Below are positions 34,305 through 46,400 of a DNA stretch of 64,000 bases, piece after piece (within the stretch, counting starts at the first letter, position 1; each line of letters begins with the position of its first letter). This DNA is from Leptobrachium leishanense (lineage: Eukaryota > Chordata > Amphibia > Anura > Megophryidae). The notes beneath the pieces were generated by a model. The model saw nothing but the letters and a program-made list of their open reading frames with translations. It did no database searches and was not told the origin of the DNA. The translations under genes were made by a program, and so were the position numbers. Location of the stretch: NCBI GenBank assembly GCA_009667805.1, contig CM019063.1, positions 85,463,877 to 85,527,876 of the forward strand, read 5' to 3'.

Positions 34305-36525
34305 TCAGTGAGTTGGGTGGTAGGTTTCCCTAAATAGGAACGTTTTAAGGGAGCGTTTGAAGGAAGAGAAGTTAGGGGAAAGTCTGACAGTACGAGGGAG
34401 AGCGTTTCAGAGAGTGGGGGCTGCACGTGAGAAATCCTGCAGTCTATCATGGGAAGAGGTGATGCAGGGAGAAACTAGGCACAGGTCACTGTTTGACCTT
34501 AGGGAGCGGGCTGGGGTGTATTTGGTGATTAGTGAGGACAGGTAGTGGGGAGCTGAGTTAGTGAGGGTTTTGTAGGTAAGGATAAGGATTTTGAACTTAA
34601 TTCTGCAGTGGATGGGGAGCCAGTGAAGGGACTCGCAGAGGGGAGCGGCAGAGACAGAGCGGTGGGTGAGGTGAATTAGCCTGGCGGAGGCGTTCAGGAT
34701 GGATTGTAGGGGGAGAGGTGGGACAGAGGGAGGCCAGATAAGAGATTATTGCAATATTCGAGTCAGGAGATTACCAGGGCGTGTATGAGTTGTTTTGTGG
34801 TGACAGCGGTGAGAAATGGCCGACTTCTGGAAATATTACGCAGTTGGTATCGGCAGGAGGAGGAAAGAGACTGGATGTGGGGGACGAAGGAAAGAGCAGA
34901 GTCAAGTGTAACTCCAAGACAGCGAACTTGGTTTGATGGGGAGATGGTGATACCCTCCACCATGATAGAGAAGTCAGGAGGTGGGGAGGCATTGGAGGGA
35001 GGAATAAGTAGGAGCTCAGTCTTTGACATGTTGATCTTTAGGTGGTGGGAGCCCATCCAGGAGGAGATGCCAGATAAACAGTCACTGACTTTTGAAAGGA
35101 CAGGGGGAGAGAGATCAGGGGTAGAGAGGTAGATCTGAGTGTCATCAGCGTAGAGGTGGTAATTAAAGCCAAAGCTGTTGATGATTTTGCCCAGGGAGGA
35201 GGTGTAGATGGAAAAGAGCAGAGGACCAAGGACAGAGCCTTGAGGTACACCAACAGATAGAGGCAATGAAGAGGAGGAGTTACCAGCAAAGGACACACAG
35301 AAGGACCTGTTGGATAAATAGGAGTCAACCCAAGCGAGTGCAGTGTCACCGAGACCGAGAGAGTTGAGGGTCTGTAGAAGGAGGGGGTGGTCAACAGTGT
35401 CAAAAGCAGCCGAGAGGTCAAGCAGGATGAGAATAGAATAGTGGCCGTGTTTTTTAGCAGTTAGGAGGTCGTTGGTGACTTTGGTGAGGGCAGTTTCAGT
35501 TGAGTGTAGGGGACGGAAGCCAGATTGCAGGGGGTCAAGTAGGGAATTGGAGGACAGGAAGAGGGAGAGGCGGTTGAATACTAGTTTTTCTAAGAGCTTA
35601 GAGGTAAAGGGAAGCAGGGATACAGGGCGGTAGTTGGATGGAGAGTTGGGATCGAGGGATGGTTTCTTTAGTAAAGGGGTAACTAGCGCGTGTTTGAAGG
35701 CGGATGGAAAGGAGCCAGTGGAGAGAGATCGGTTGAAGATGTGTGTGAGAGCAGGGGTGAGGGAGGAGGAGAGGGGAGGAATTAGATGTGAGGGAATGGG
35801 GTCGAGCGGGCACGTGGTGAGATGTGAGGAGGACAATAAAGAATTGACTTCCTCCTCAGTGGCTGGGAGGAAGCGGCAGAGGGTGGCAGAGGGGACCTCT
35901 GGGAGTGGAGGTGGCAGATAACTATCTTGTGTTGGGATGTTGCTTCTGATAGTTAGAGGTTTATTGAGGAAGTAGTCTGACAAGTCTTGAGCGCTGAAGG
36001 CAGCTGAGGGGGGAGGTGCAGGTGGGTAGAGGAGGGTGTTGAAGGTGGACCAGAGCCGTTTAGGGTTGGAGGACAGCGTAGATATAAGAGATGAGAAGAA
36101 GGATTGTTTGGCCAAGTGGAGGGCAGAGGTGTATGACCGGAGAATAAACTTGAAGTGAACAAAATCAGCTTCAGAGCGGGATTTCCTCCAGGCACGCTTT
36201 GCAGTGCGGGAGCATCTTTGCAGGTAGCGTGTCTGGAGGGTGTGCCAGGGCTGAAGTTGGCGGCGTGGGGCCTTACAGAGTCGAAGAGGAGCAACAGTGT
36301 CTAGAGCAGAGATAAGAGTAGTGTTGTAGTGATTAGTGGCAGCATCAGGGCAGGTGAAGGATGAGGTGTGATGGAGGTGGTGAAGTAGATTGGAGAATTG
36401 ATGGGGATCCACAGCATGTAGATTTCTGCGAGTGTGTGTGCGGGGTGGGGGAGCAGGGTGTTTAGGAAGTCCAGATAGGTTGAAAGAGAGAAGGTGGTGG
36501 TCAGAGATGGGGAAAGGGCATGTCC
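34305..36525 (-). pseudogene. L2-like ORF2: end of endonuclease plus reverse transcriptase, one stop
   Basis: It begins at the truncation with [14 protein letters not shown], where SDHH is the C-terminal His-containing motif of an APE-type endonuclease. The linker follows ([34 protein letters not shown]), then the reverse transcriptase: [50 protein letters not shown] with both Asp present. The frame is open until a TGA at about 34763 after HALVIS, where copy 1 has a CGA Arg codon. This is a typical C-to-T change at CpG. The reading frame then resumes to the normal stop at 34305-34307 after YHPTH. Truncation and the stop make it inactive. Confidence 0.92.
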
Positions 36526-36653
36526 ACAGACGTTTCTGTTACTTCCCCCTTCTTTTCCCCCGTATGCTGAGACCCCCTGTTTTTTTATGTAATGCCCTTG
36601 TTATTTTTACCCCCACATTCTGAGACACTACGGATATTTTCTGAGGACACCTT

Positions 36654-37403
36654 GGCCCCTATTACATTCTTCGCGCAATTTCGTTCACGCAGTGCAACTT
36701 TTTTTGCGCACATCGTCATTGCGTGAAAATTAACGGTGGTATTACGATCCAAACTCATTTTTTGATCCGTCAAAAAATAACATTCGTAAAACCGACACGC
36801 AGAACGAAGAGAAATACGCTCGCAGTAACGTTGCGCACGTAAATCAGTTTGTGGACTGTTTTTTTTGCGGGATTCAGCCAATCAGAATTAAGAACCTTAA
36901 TTGACATCAATTTACCTTAATTGACTCACTTAAGTTTTTGCGTCTGTCAAAGTAAATCTGAATATACATGCTGCAGCAATAAAAAAAACACGCACGAATT
37001 CACGATTTTACTGTTTGGGTATGTGTAGAATGTGTAACTATACTGTGCTGTATTTTTTTTTTCGTGCTGGTGTATTTCGTTTCGGCCAGAACGTTCCGAT
37101 TTGCAGTTACCACCAGCTTTTCAAAGACGTTAAAATTATGTGCGCAAACGTCGTTCGTAAAACGTTGCGCATCGATTGTAATACCATCCACGTACCAGCG
37201 CACGAATGAATTTGCACTCACAATGTTAAGTATGGGATGCGCGCACGAACGTGCGTTCGCGCAGGGTCACTCACATTAGATGTTAACGCGCATCGTATTC
37301 GTGAACGTCGCAATACGACGTTCAGCGCAAGGGGTTTTGCCCCTCGCGCAAATGTGTATTTGCGCGCGCAAAACAAAATGCGCGAGGAATGTAATAGGGG
37401 CCC
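36654..37403. mobile_element. MITE, GGCCCCTATTACA family, full length
   Basis: Left end GGCCCCTATTACATTCTTCG, right end GCGAGGAATGTAATAGGGGC then CC. Strongly enriched in CGCA/TGCG words. No transposase. A truncated relative lies at 9831-10165. It interrupts the composite retroelement between 36653 and 37404. Confidence 0.9.
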
Positions 37404-37666
37404 TTGTTTTTTCTGATGTGCTTGTTCCATACAGTGGACTTATTTCACTCCTATATATGTTACAGCTCTTGAGTTGCTATGGCCCTTCATGTTGTTTTAT
37501 GCTTTTTATTTTTATTTCCAACTTCTGATGAGTACTCGCTGTTTACTATAGCTTTTCGGAGATGTGAAAGTAGTGTCAAGGAGGCCCTGCGAAGTCTTTG
37601 TTTTTTGTGTGCATTCTTTGTGTCTGTACCAATTTCAAAAATAAAGAATTAGAAAATAAATAAAAA

Positions 37667-37682
37667 GAAAGTGGGAAGGTGG
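37667..37682 (+). repeat. Right target-site duplication of composite
   Basis: Exact copy of the 16-bp GAAAGTGGGAAGGTGG at 30567-30582, directly after the A-rich tail. Confidence 0.93.
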
Positions 37683-38610
37683 AGATTTAGTATCACATTG
37701 AGATCACAATATGTTGTTAAATCCCACTACAATGTCAATGTTGTCCATCACATCAGGTCCCTATAATAAACAAGAACAACCCGTTCTGTGTATATATACA
37801 CAATACTACAACACACAAATGAAAAACATTGCTGTAGAAAACATACTAAACTGTAAATGGCATGTCTACTTAAAAATATGGAGGACACCATACAGAATAC
37901 AAAGGTTCAGCTTAATACTGTTGGAAACACTAATGGGTCTTCATTACTGTGTATGGGCTCGATAATTACAAACATTGCTACTAATACAAGTAGCTGGATT
38001 GTCACATCTGTCACATAGAAAGCTGAACGTGACTTAATAAAATAACATAATTGATTATTATCTGATTTTCAGTTGAATTGGGGAAAACAACAAATAGATA
38101 AAAAATATACTAAAGCAGTGAATGTAAATTACATATATAATTAAGACAATGTTTCTTTTTATTATACAAATTCCTCAGATTGACACAAATACTTATGCAA
38201 CTGAAAAATTATCAAGGTCGAGATTTCGTACGTTTGAAAAATTAGGTCAATTTAGCCAACCTCTCATAATCTCTGCTGCCCTACTTAGCTTTTCTTTGCC
38301 ATAAATGAAAACATGCCACGGTGCTTCTGGGCATCAGGATGATGAAGTCAGCTGTATTGATCTAGAGACTGTTGAGTAAACTATCATTGTGAAGCGCTTT
38401 TTAAAGCCATCTCCTTACAAGTGTATGAGTATATGTACACATATAAGACATACAAATATAAAATATTTGCAGCGTGACACTAACAGCGATCACTATAATG
38501 AAATTCCAGGATTATATTAGACTCCGTACAGGAGTTTTGTCATAAAAAAATAAGTGTGGGAGCTCTCCAATATTTCTGTACCTCAATTAACCATTGACAC
38601 GTTGCACTTA
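37683..38610. other. No gene recognised
   Basis: A/T-rich DNA that reads as ordinary intergenic sequence. The open frame at 37711-37965 has no recognisable domain. Confidence 0.55.
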
Positions 38611-39685
38611 GGCTGGGTGCACACTAGCATTTTCTTCTGCGCACTAGCGCGCGTTATGACGCTCTTTATGACATGCGTTGTAGCATATAATTACGCGGAT
38701 AGAGAAGAACACACGTAGTACGCACGCAACGCATAACGCACGCTGAAGACATCCATCATGGAAACACCAAGGCCCCTATTACGCTCTTGGCGTTAAAACA
38801 CAGGCGCAGGGGAGGAAAAACTGTGCCCGCAGTTTCCCCGTTGCGCCCGCGTTTTAACGCCAGATTACAATGCAGGTGCAAAAAATGCTGCCTGCATTGT
38901 TATCGAGTGATAAAGTTAGGGATGCGCGCGGCAGCTCTGAGCGCAGCCGCACGCATCCTCTCAATGGAGTCCATAGGACTCTATTGAGTTCCTCTCTGCC
39001 GGTCACGTGACCGGCCGGATCTCACATTGTGAGATCCGGTCGGTCGGTGTAGTGATATGCAGGGAAAAACAAGTGGAGTTTTTCCCCCGGTCTTTCCCTG
39101 CTCCCGCCGGCCGGAGGATGCGACCGGAGCCGCGGTCCTCGCCGCGGGACAGAGGGTAAGTATGTGGCTTGGTTTTTTTTATTTTTACAGCTGGGATTAA
39201 CGGATTCTGCAGAAGCGGAATCCGTTAACACCAGGTCCTGGCTCTGGTTAACTTCTCGTTGACCAGAGCCAGGCGTTAATCAGCGCTGGGACATTGTAAT
39301 CCAGAGCTGATTAACGTTTTGCGCTCCCCATGTTAAGTATAGGGAGCGCAAAGTGCACTAACCTTGCGCAGAGGAGCGCAAGGTACCAAACGCAAATGGG
39401 TTTTTTAACCCATTTGCGTTTGGATTGTAATAGGCAGCTAATACCGCAGCTATCGTTAGCGTTAGGGGCCCAAGGCTTTTGCGCTAGGATTGATGCGACG
39501 ATGGCCGTGTGCTGAACGTCAAATGTCAAAAGCCCAGCTTTTTTTTTCATTCAACTCAAATTCAGTTTTTACGACGTGCGTCAAAATTAACGCATCGTCT
39601 GGCGTCTACCAATCTCTTCCGTCATAAAGTGCGTGCTTTTTAACGACGCTAGTGCGCAGAAGAAAACGCTAGTGTGCACCCGGCC
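38611..39685. mobile_element. MITE with TTA target duplication, containing a second MITE
   Basis: Ends GGCTGGGTGCACACTAGC and GCTAGTGTGCACCCGGCC are inverted repeats, continuing inward as TTTTCTTCTGCGCACTAGCG / CGCTAGTGCGCAGAAGAAAA. TTA flanks both sides (38608-38610, 39686-39688), which suggests PIF/Harbinger type. The middle, 38771-39471, is a distinct inserted element. Confidence 0.87.
38771..39471. mobile_element. Nested MITE, GGCCCCTATTAC...GGGGCCC
   Basis: It starts GGCCCCTATTACGCTCTTGG and ends TAGCGTTAGGGGCCC. It carries internal palindromes (TGACCGGCCGGATCTCACA / TGTGAGATCCGGTCGGTC and GCTCTGGTTAACTTCTCG / GTTGACCAGAGC). Related to the element at 54887-55627, with which it shares GGAGTCCATAGGACTC and TGTTAAGTATAGGGAGCGCA. 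Confidence 0.8.
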
Positions 39686-39688
39686 TTA

Positions 39689-41371
39689 TCCAACCACTTC
39701 ACATGCAAATTTGATACGTTGAAAAAACGTTATCCCATGTTTCAAATAAATGTGATGTGAAGTTATCAATTAAATATAGGGTGAAATAGACGTTTTGAGA
39801 GTTAACATTTTTAAATAGTGTTAGTTTGCTCAATTAAAATTTTTCATGTATTCATTGATCCTTTACAGAAATATTGTTGAAATGTAAGTTTCTGAGCTCT
39901 AGATGGTGTCCTTTATTTTACACAATTTCAAATAGAGTCTGCATTATTATCATACAGGCAGAAATGGCCTTTGTGTTTGATACAGTAACTGTGATAAAAA
40001 ATAAAAATGTTCAGATGCCTTTATATGGAGATTACAGTAACACCTTGTATCTGTACTGTACAGGGATTTTGACCATAGGGCGCACCCTGTATTCTGCCCT
40101 CTCCCTGGCTGTTGTAATGCAGCAGTTATCTATTTGAACCTTTTGTTACAGTGAGGTTTAGGGCTGCTATTTGCATCTAGTTTTAGGTCTCTACAGGGTG
40201 CTTGGAGAGACAAAACAAATAATTTTGTTTATCCACAGGGGACACACTAATCCTGCTTAAAAAAAAAAGTCTGAAAATGGTCTTTTGATTTGCTAATGAG
40301 TGCTTTTCAATGCAAAAATCAGGATAAACCAAAAGATGGGCTGGGTGTTACCGAATCTGTATGATAATTGTAATATAGATGATATATTTAGGGTGACTTA
40401 AGGTCTAAGCGTATGGGTCAAAAAGGGGAACCTCTAAGAGGAGGAACCGCGTTCCACAAATTTCTGTTGGACTTCACCACTGCCTCATCGCAACCTTCTG
40501 TCTTGAAGTTGTTTTTATAATGGTCTAATTTTTTTATTAATTTTATATTTAAATGTATTTCTTACATTTTGCACAGCGTCGGTGAGCTTCAACATAGTAC
40601 GTCCCTCTATTAGAACTTGACATGAAAATAAAATTTATTTCTACTGGTAAAATTATGCAAATAAATGTTCAAACGCCATTGAAATGTTAGTGCAGTAACA
40701 CAATAGTAGAGCTATTATTCTGATAGGGGAAAGAAATTAACCTTCCCTTCTTGCTAGTTTTCTGCAGTGTGCTTGGTGTGATATGGTCTATATGATTAGC
40801 TAAACAAATGAGATGCAGCTTCTCTTGCAGACCAAGTATGTATTTATTTTGACAGCTATGGCAGAGTTATTGCAGGTGCAGTCATCATTCTAAGCATTTA
40901 ATGACATCACAGAAAAATGCGTTTTGCTTTGGTGGGAAAATGGGGAGCATCAAGTTCAGAGCTTTCTAATAGAGGTTTTCTAATTATAATTGCAGGAGTT
41001 GGTTATTACAGTCATAATAATTTCAGAAATAGGAAAGACAAAACAAAGGATGATCTAGAACGTATCTGACTTTTTCCCCCACTTTGAAATAAAACTTGGT
41101 TCGTGTCACACTGAACATGAGCTCATCTATAACAAATGAGAGGATACAGCAAACCTCTCCTTTTCTTACTGCAAGATCCCTTCTCTGGTATGAGGGAGAC
41201 AATGCTATGCATTAAATATATTAAAAAATCTATTTATACAATGACGCCAGACAAAAACACACACAATTATATACATGGATTAGATGGAGGTCTAAAGATA
41301 CAGGACTAGATTCCAAGTTAGGTGTAAACAGACTTTGTTAACACCATAGTTCCAATCATTCTTGATATTAT
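39689..41371. other. No gene; one recognised repeat copy
   Basis: The segment at about 40003-40130 (TTTATATGGAGATTACAGTA ... CTGTTGTAATGCAGCAGTTA) is the uninterrupted copy of the repeat split by the LTR at 8843-9598. The remainder is A/T-rich with no supported gene. Confidence 0.6.
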
Positions 41372-42124
41372 TTATTTATTTATAAAGGATTTTACCAGGA
41401 AGGATACATTGAGATTTCTCTCGTTTTCAAGTACGTCCTGGGTTCAAGAACATTGACGTGTTACAGTTGTTACAGAAACACAAAGTAATACAATGCAAGA
41501 TATTAAAAAACACACAAATATACAGATTAACAGAAAATAAATATGTAGGAAATATATTCCCTATGTTACATGTTTACAGGTGCATTCTGTATTGAGGTAT
41601 GTTAGTAAGGAGCTCTTGAGTGACTTAAGACTGAGGGAAGATTTGATGGCGTCTGGGAGGTTATTCCATAATTGTGGTGCTCTGTAGGAAAATGAGGATC
41701 TAGCCACTGTCTTTTTGTATTGTGGTATTGCAAGTAAGGTGCTGGTCCTGGATCGGAGGTTATAGGATGAGGGAGCTTCTGGGGGAAGCAGTCTATTCAG
41801 ATAGGGTGGCAGCTTCCTAGAAAATCTCTTAAACACCAGGCTGGAAAGGTGAAGGGTGCGTTTAGACTCCAGCGATGGCCAGTTTAGCTCTTTTAACATG
41901 TCACAATGGTGGGTCGTGTAGTTTCATTGTAACGCAAAGCGGCAGAATGAGTTATACAATGTAGTAAGTTTCTGAAGGTGTGTTTGCGGGGCTGCTGTAT
42001 ACACTACATCTCCGTAATCAATAGCCGGCATAAGCATTTGTTGTACAATCTGCTTTCTTACCACGGGGCTAAGGCAGGATTTGTTTCTGTACAGGGCACC
42101 TAGTTTGGGGTAAAGTTTAGATTA
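41372..42124 (-). mobile_element. LINE family A, copy 2, 3' fragment
   Basis: Reverse complement of the 3' part of the element at 12447-14530. It has the same tail (TTTATTTATAAAGGATTTTA on the plus strand) and starts at the equivalent of 13771. The ORF2 C-terminus is recognisable (PSLESKRTLHLSSLVFKRFS, ARSSFSYRAPQLWNNLPDAI) in a frame ending at 41561. 5'-truncated and therefore non-coding. Confidence 0.9.
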
Positions 42125-42375
42125 ATAAGCAAGCTGTTAAATAGCCCTACTTGTTAATGTTCCCATCTCCCATGCTATTCCATCTGAGCCGCAGCTCCGC
42201 TTTTACAGCTGCTTCCAATATACACACTCACTGGCCACTTTATTATTAGGTACACGTTGCTAGTACCAGGTTGGACCCCCTTTTGCCTTCCGAACTGCCT
42301 TAATTCTTTGTGGCATAGATTCATGAAGGTGTTGAAAACCTTCCTCTGAGATTTTGGTCCATATTGGCATGATAG

Positions 42376-43403
42376 TGTAGCGCTCACTCCCGGAGGAGCC
42401 GCTGAAAATGAACCACGGGTCAGTCTCCCCGCACTAGGGAATAAATATACTCCAGCACCGCTGTGGATTTTATAAATTATATAGTTTACTGAAGTAAAAG
42501 GCATAAAATAAGACACGGTGTTCGTAGATATATTTACAGTATTTCGTATTGCGGTAAACGCGCAGCGGGAAAAAGAAATGCGAGACTTCGTATTTCTGGA
42601 AAATGCGACCGAGCAGAAAAAAATACAATGATTCGTAATTACGAGAAACGCGCAGCGGAAAATAAAATAAGATGCAAATCTTTTCCCCTTTTTCGGATAC
42701 TAAGGAGTGAGTCCCGAACAGGTTAAGTCCCGAATTGTGAGTGTATGTGTGTGTTATGGTACCCGGGTACTATTCAACTGGCCAGTGAATCTTTTAAGCA
42801 ATGTCTTCGACTAGTCACGTTGGGGCCCTGTGGGTTTCAGAAATAAACAACAGCGTGCTTGAACTTTTGTGGAAACGGCCTTGGAGGCCTCTCACCCATC
42901 CGTTGATCACCGAGGCTCCGCTGACCCAGGACGTCTCTCCGCTTGTCTCCGCGCTGGGATACCGGCTATTGGATCGATATTCAGGCTCTCTGTGTTCCGG
43001 CCCGGACTTGTCCAGCTACCGCCTGCTCTCCCATCCGTTGGACTCCTTACTCGGGGTCCTCAGCTTGTCTGGAATACACTTGGTGGTGATGGCCGGTGGG
43101 TAAGGCTCCTTCTGGCAAGGCAGGATAACCCCACTCGATTCCTGATAGGCCACACTTGCGCTCCGGCCTGGTCACGATTCCGTTCAGCAGCACTGCGTCC
43201 TCTTCCATGCACTCCCTGGCGCGCTCTCGCACGTTCTCCACGAGGCTCAGGATGTACAGCGTCTGTGTCCCACCCACTTCCTGTCTGTTTGCAAAGCACG
43301 CCGGGAAATGTAGTCCCAATGTTCAGTGTCTCTGATCGCGCTTGTCTCCCTCCGGTGGCCAAAAATAGGTACTGCCACAGTCAGATTTAAACACAGCGCT
43401 ACA
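42376..43403 (-). repeat. 3' LTR of the Gypsy element
   Basis: Begins TGTAGCGCTCACTCCCGGAG and ends AACACAGCGCTACA on the plus strand. It contains degenerate direct repeats near 42538-42665, each with TTCGTAATT/TTCGTATT and AACGCGCAGCGGAAAA. On the plus strand it carries GGAAATAAATATACTCC-type A/T-rich text near its left end. Confidence 0.95.
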
Positions 43404-43418
43404 CTCTCCCCCTCCTAG
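43404..43418 (-). promoter_or_regulatory. Polypurine tract
   Basis: On the minus strand CTAGGAGGGGGAGAG lies directly against the TG of the 3' LTR. This is the standard position for priming plus-strand DNA. Confidence 0.85.
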
Positions 43419-43472
43419 AACTCTTGGGTCTCTCCAAGGAGGTACAACAGTTACATTTACATTTTGATACAA

Positions 43473-46400
43473 TTAGATAACAGATACAGGATTTACAGCA
43501 AACATACAGTGGGTTAGATACACTTCTTCAAGTTGACTCATGTTTTGTGCTACCTCAGCTAACATAGCAGACACTTCGGGCAACCTCTGCACTGTGGTGA
43601 TGGCTTCTTCAGTGCTATGTCCTGGTGAGTCGTAGGTGAGTCGTTGGGGCGGTCGAACAGAGCGCTTTGGTTCAGGCTCAATCCGTTCCTCTTCAGGTGG
43701 AAGTACTATAGGTGCTGGCTCAGTCCTTCTTTCTACTACTGGAGCAGACAATTCTTCGGAGTATGATCCCTCCAGTGAAGGCATAGAACTGTAGTCATAA
43801 GACTCGGCTTCAGGAGCTACAGGAATTTCAACAGTCTCAGGAACCTCTAGCTGAAATTCAAGAGCTTCAGGGATTTCAACAGTCTCAGGGACCTCCAGCA
43901 GAAATTCAGGAGCTTCAGGCCTCAAGTTACTCTCCCACCGCTCAGGAACAACAACAACCTCCTCAGGCTCCGGTGAGCGCATCCAGTCCAGACAATAACT
44001 CTCTTCTTCACTGTCTCTTTCGCTCTCTTCGACAACCCGGGTCTGTTGAGACCGAGTAACAGGAGGCAAACGTGGAGCAGGCGGATTTGGCGGAGGCAGT
44101 TCGTCCCCAACTGGCATCCTCACAGCCTCTCTCAAAGGTAACAAATGATTCCGGTGCCAGTTCTTAAGAGGCCCAGCCTTTCCATCCGGCTGGATTTGAT
44201 ACACCGGCAGACCCGGCAGTTGCTTGCAGACAATGTAGACTTGAGAACTCCATCTATCCGTCAACTTGTGCCTCGCAGCAGCACCCAAGTTCTTCAACAA
44301 AACCCTATCACCGGGTTGTAGATCTTGTATCCGAACTTTCAAGTCATAGTTCCTTTTGTTCCTTTGCTCCCTGTTTCCCGAGGTCAAACGGGCCTGTTCA
44401 AACGCAGAAGCCAGGTTCTTCCGAAGTCTATCCACGTAGTTTCTATGGGAAGCTACCGACGTCTGGTCTAGAGATAACCCAAACGCCAAATCAACCGGCA
44501 GTCGGGCTTCTCTTCCGAACATAAGACGGTACGGTGAGTATCCAGTTGCATCACTCTCCGTACTGTTATATGCATGCACCAGAGTAGCTATGTGACGACT
44601 CCAACTTTGCTTCTCTATGTTTGACAAAGTCCCCAGCATATTCAGCAGCGTGCGATTAAACCTTTCAGGCTGAGCATCACCTTGAGGGTGATATGGTGTA
44701 GTTCGGGTCTTTTGGATTCCCAACAGTTCCAACAATTGCCCAACAAGTCGGCTTTCAAAGTCTCTACCCTGATCAGAGTGTATTCTCCTTGGCAGGCCGT
44801 AGTGAACAAAGAACTTTTCCATCAGAACCTTGGCTACTGTCGGAGCACATTGATCTCTTGTGGAAAAGGCTTGAGCGTAACGAGTGAAATGATCAGTCAC
44901 TATCAGAAAATTCCCTTGCCCGCTAGCATCCGGCTCTAAGCACAGGAAGTTAATGCACACCAAATCCATGGGTCCCTGACTCTGCAGATGGCTCATTGGA
45001 GCGGTTCGGGTTGGTAGAGTTTTCCTCTGAATACACCTCAGACAAGAATGGCAGTAACTTTCCACCTCAGCTCTCATGCAAGGCCAATAGAATCTGTCTC
45101 TCACCAGCTTAAAAGTTCTTTCAGCACCCAAATGTCCATGCTCATCATGTAACGATCGCAGCACCCTCTCTCTATGCTTAGTGGGAAGGAATAGCTGTTG
45201 AGTCTCTTCAGCATTGGTTGAGGGGCCCCTTCGGTAGACCACCCCATCCAACATCTTCAACTGTTCCCACTCTTTATAGACCAATCTGGCTCCATCCGGG
45301 GAATTGGTCAGCAGAATTTCCCGCTGGTTCGCCGTCAGGGCCTTTATGGTCAATGCAATTAAAGGGTCTCTGGCCTGATCCGCCGTCAGGTTTTGTTTTG
45401 AAAAGGTAGGTAGACTTTCATCCCTCAATTGAGTAGGGTTGCAGTAGAACTCAGGAACAGCCGCAGCCATGACTCCTATGGCCTCCGCTTCGATCCCTCC
45501 CTTGACCCGGCGCTCTGCTCCTTGACACAAAGCTTGCACCCCGTCTGGAGTCAACTGAGTCCATTCTGTAGTGTAGGGTCTTCTCGATAGAGCATCAGCA
45601 TCTCGATTATTCACCCCAGGGCGATACTTCAGGCTGAATCGAAACCCTGACAGAGCGGCCAACCACTGATGTCCCGTTGCGTCCAGTTTCGCAGTAGTAA
45701 GAACATAGGTAAGAGGATTGTTATCCGTTTTTATCACAAACTCGGCTCCATACAGATAGTCTTTTAACTTGTCTACCACTGCCCACTTTAAGGCTAGGAA
45801 CTCCAACTTGTGGGTAGGATAGTTATTTTCAGAAGGCGTAAGGCTCCGACTCACGTACGCTACAGGCCTCAGCAATCCGCCATACTCCTGATACAGGACT
45901 CCTCCTAGCCCTTCTCTGCTGGCATCCACATGTAACTCATACGGCTTGTGCGGGTCCGCATAGGCCAAAACAGGAGCTTGAGTTAGACTCTCCTTTAGCT
46001 TCAAGAAAGCACCTTCACACTGACTAGTCCATTCGCCCTGTATGGACTCTCGAGCTTTCCTTGGCCCTGGAGCTGACGGGTTTCGGTCAGAGGCCTTGCA
46101 GCCTTCTTCGGTGTTTTCCTTCTGTAGGAGTTTGTTCAGTGGTTGAGCTATCTTCGCGAATCCTCCTACAAATCTTCGATAATAGGAACAGAACCCCAAG
46201 AAAGATCTAAGTTCAGTGACGTTTCTGGGTCTGGGCCAAGAAGCTACGGCCTCCAACTTCCGAGGATCTGTCGAAACACCTTCTGCTGAGACCACATGTC
46301 CCAGATACGTAACAGACGGTAGACAGAATTGGCATTTTTCCAGAGACAGTTTCAATCCCTCTTCATGGAGCCTCTTCAAGACCTTCTCCAAACGTTGCTC

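Larger units (their letters stand above)
33041..36525 (-). mobile_element. L2-like LINE, copy 2 of family C, split by a solo LTR
   Basis: The (ATT)n tail at 33041-33057 continues after the LTR at 34102 (TTATTATTCTTTATTTATAA). The body runs to a 5' truncation near 36525 inside the endonuclease domain. It is longer than copy 1 at 20890-23010, which lacks the SDHH segment. Confidence 0.9.
30583..37666 (+). mobile_element. Composite L1-like retroelement with 16-bp TSD
   Basis: It starts GGGGCGTGGCCGGGTGC immediately after the left duplication. It ends with AATAAAGAATTAGAAAATAA and a short A-rich tail immediately before the right duplication (37667-37682). An A-rich end plus a long TSD are the marks of L1-type target-primed retrotransposition; the GC-rich GGGGCGTGGCC start fits an L1/Tx1-like 5' end (inference). 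Its own sequence is 30583-31820, 33013-33040, 36526-36653 and 37404-37666. The rest is later insertions: a TTAA element, an L2-like LINE with a solo LTR in its tail, and a MITE. No reverse transcriptase belongs to the host element itself, so it was probably non-autonomous. Confidence 0.85.

Noticed and set aside
34357..36623. Plus-strand frames at 34.3-36.6 kb
   Set aside because: Antisense shadows of the L2-like reverse transcriptase on the minus strand.
42801..43390. Frames such as 42869-43390 and their copies at 50128-50571
   Set aside because: They are antisense to the Gypsy element and lie within its LTRs; duplication reflects the two LTRs, not a gene family.
43404..43472. Envelope gene for the Gypsy element
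   Set aside because: Only 69 bases separate the pol stop from the 3' LTR, and the Pol tail has no signal peptide, fusion peptide or membrane anchor. It is a retrotransposon without env in this copy.
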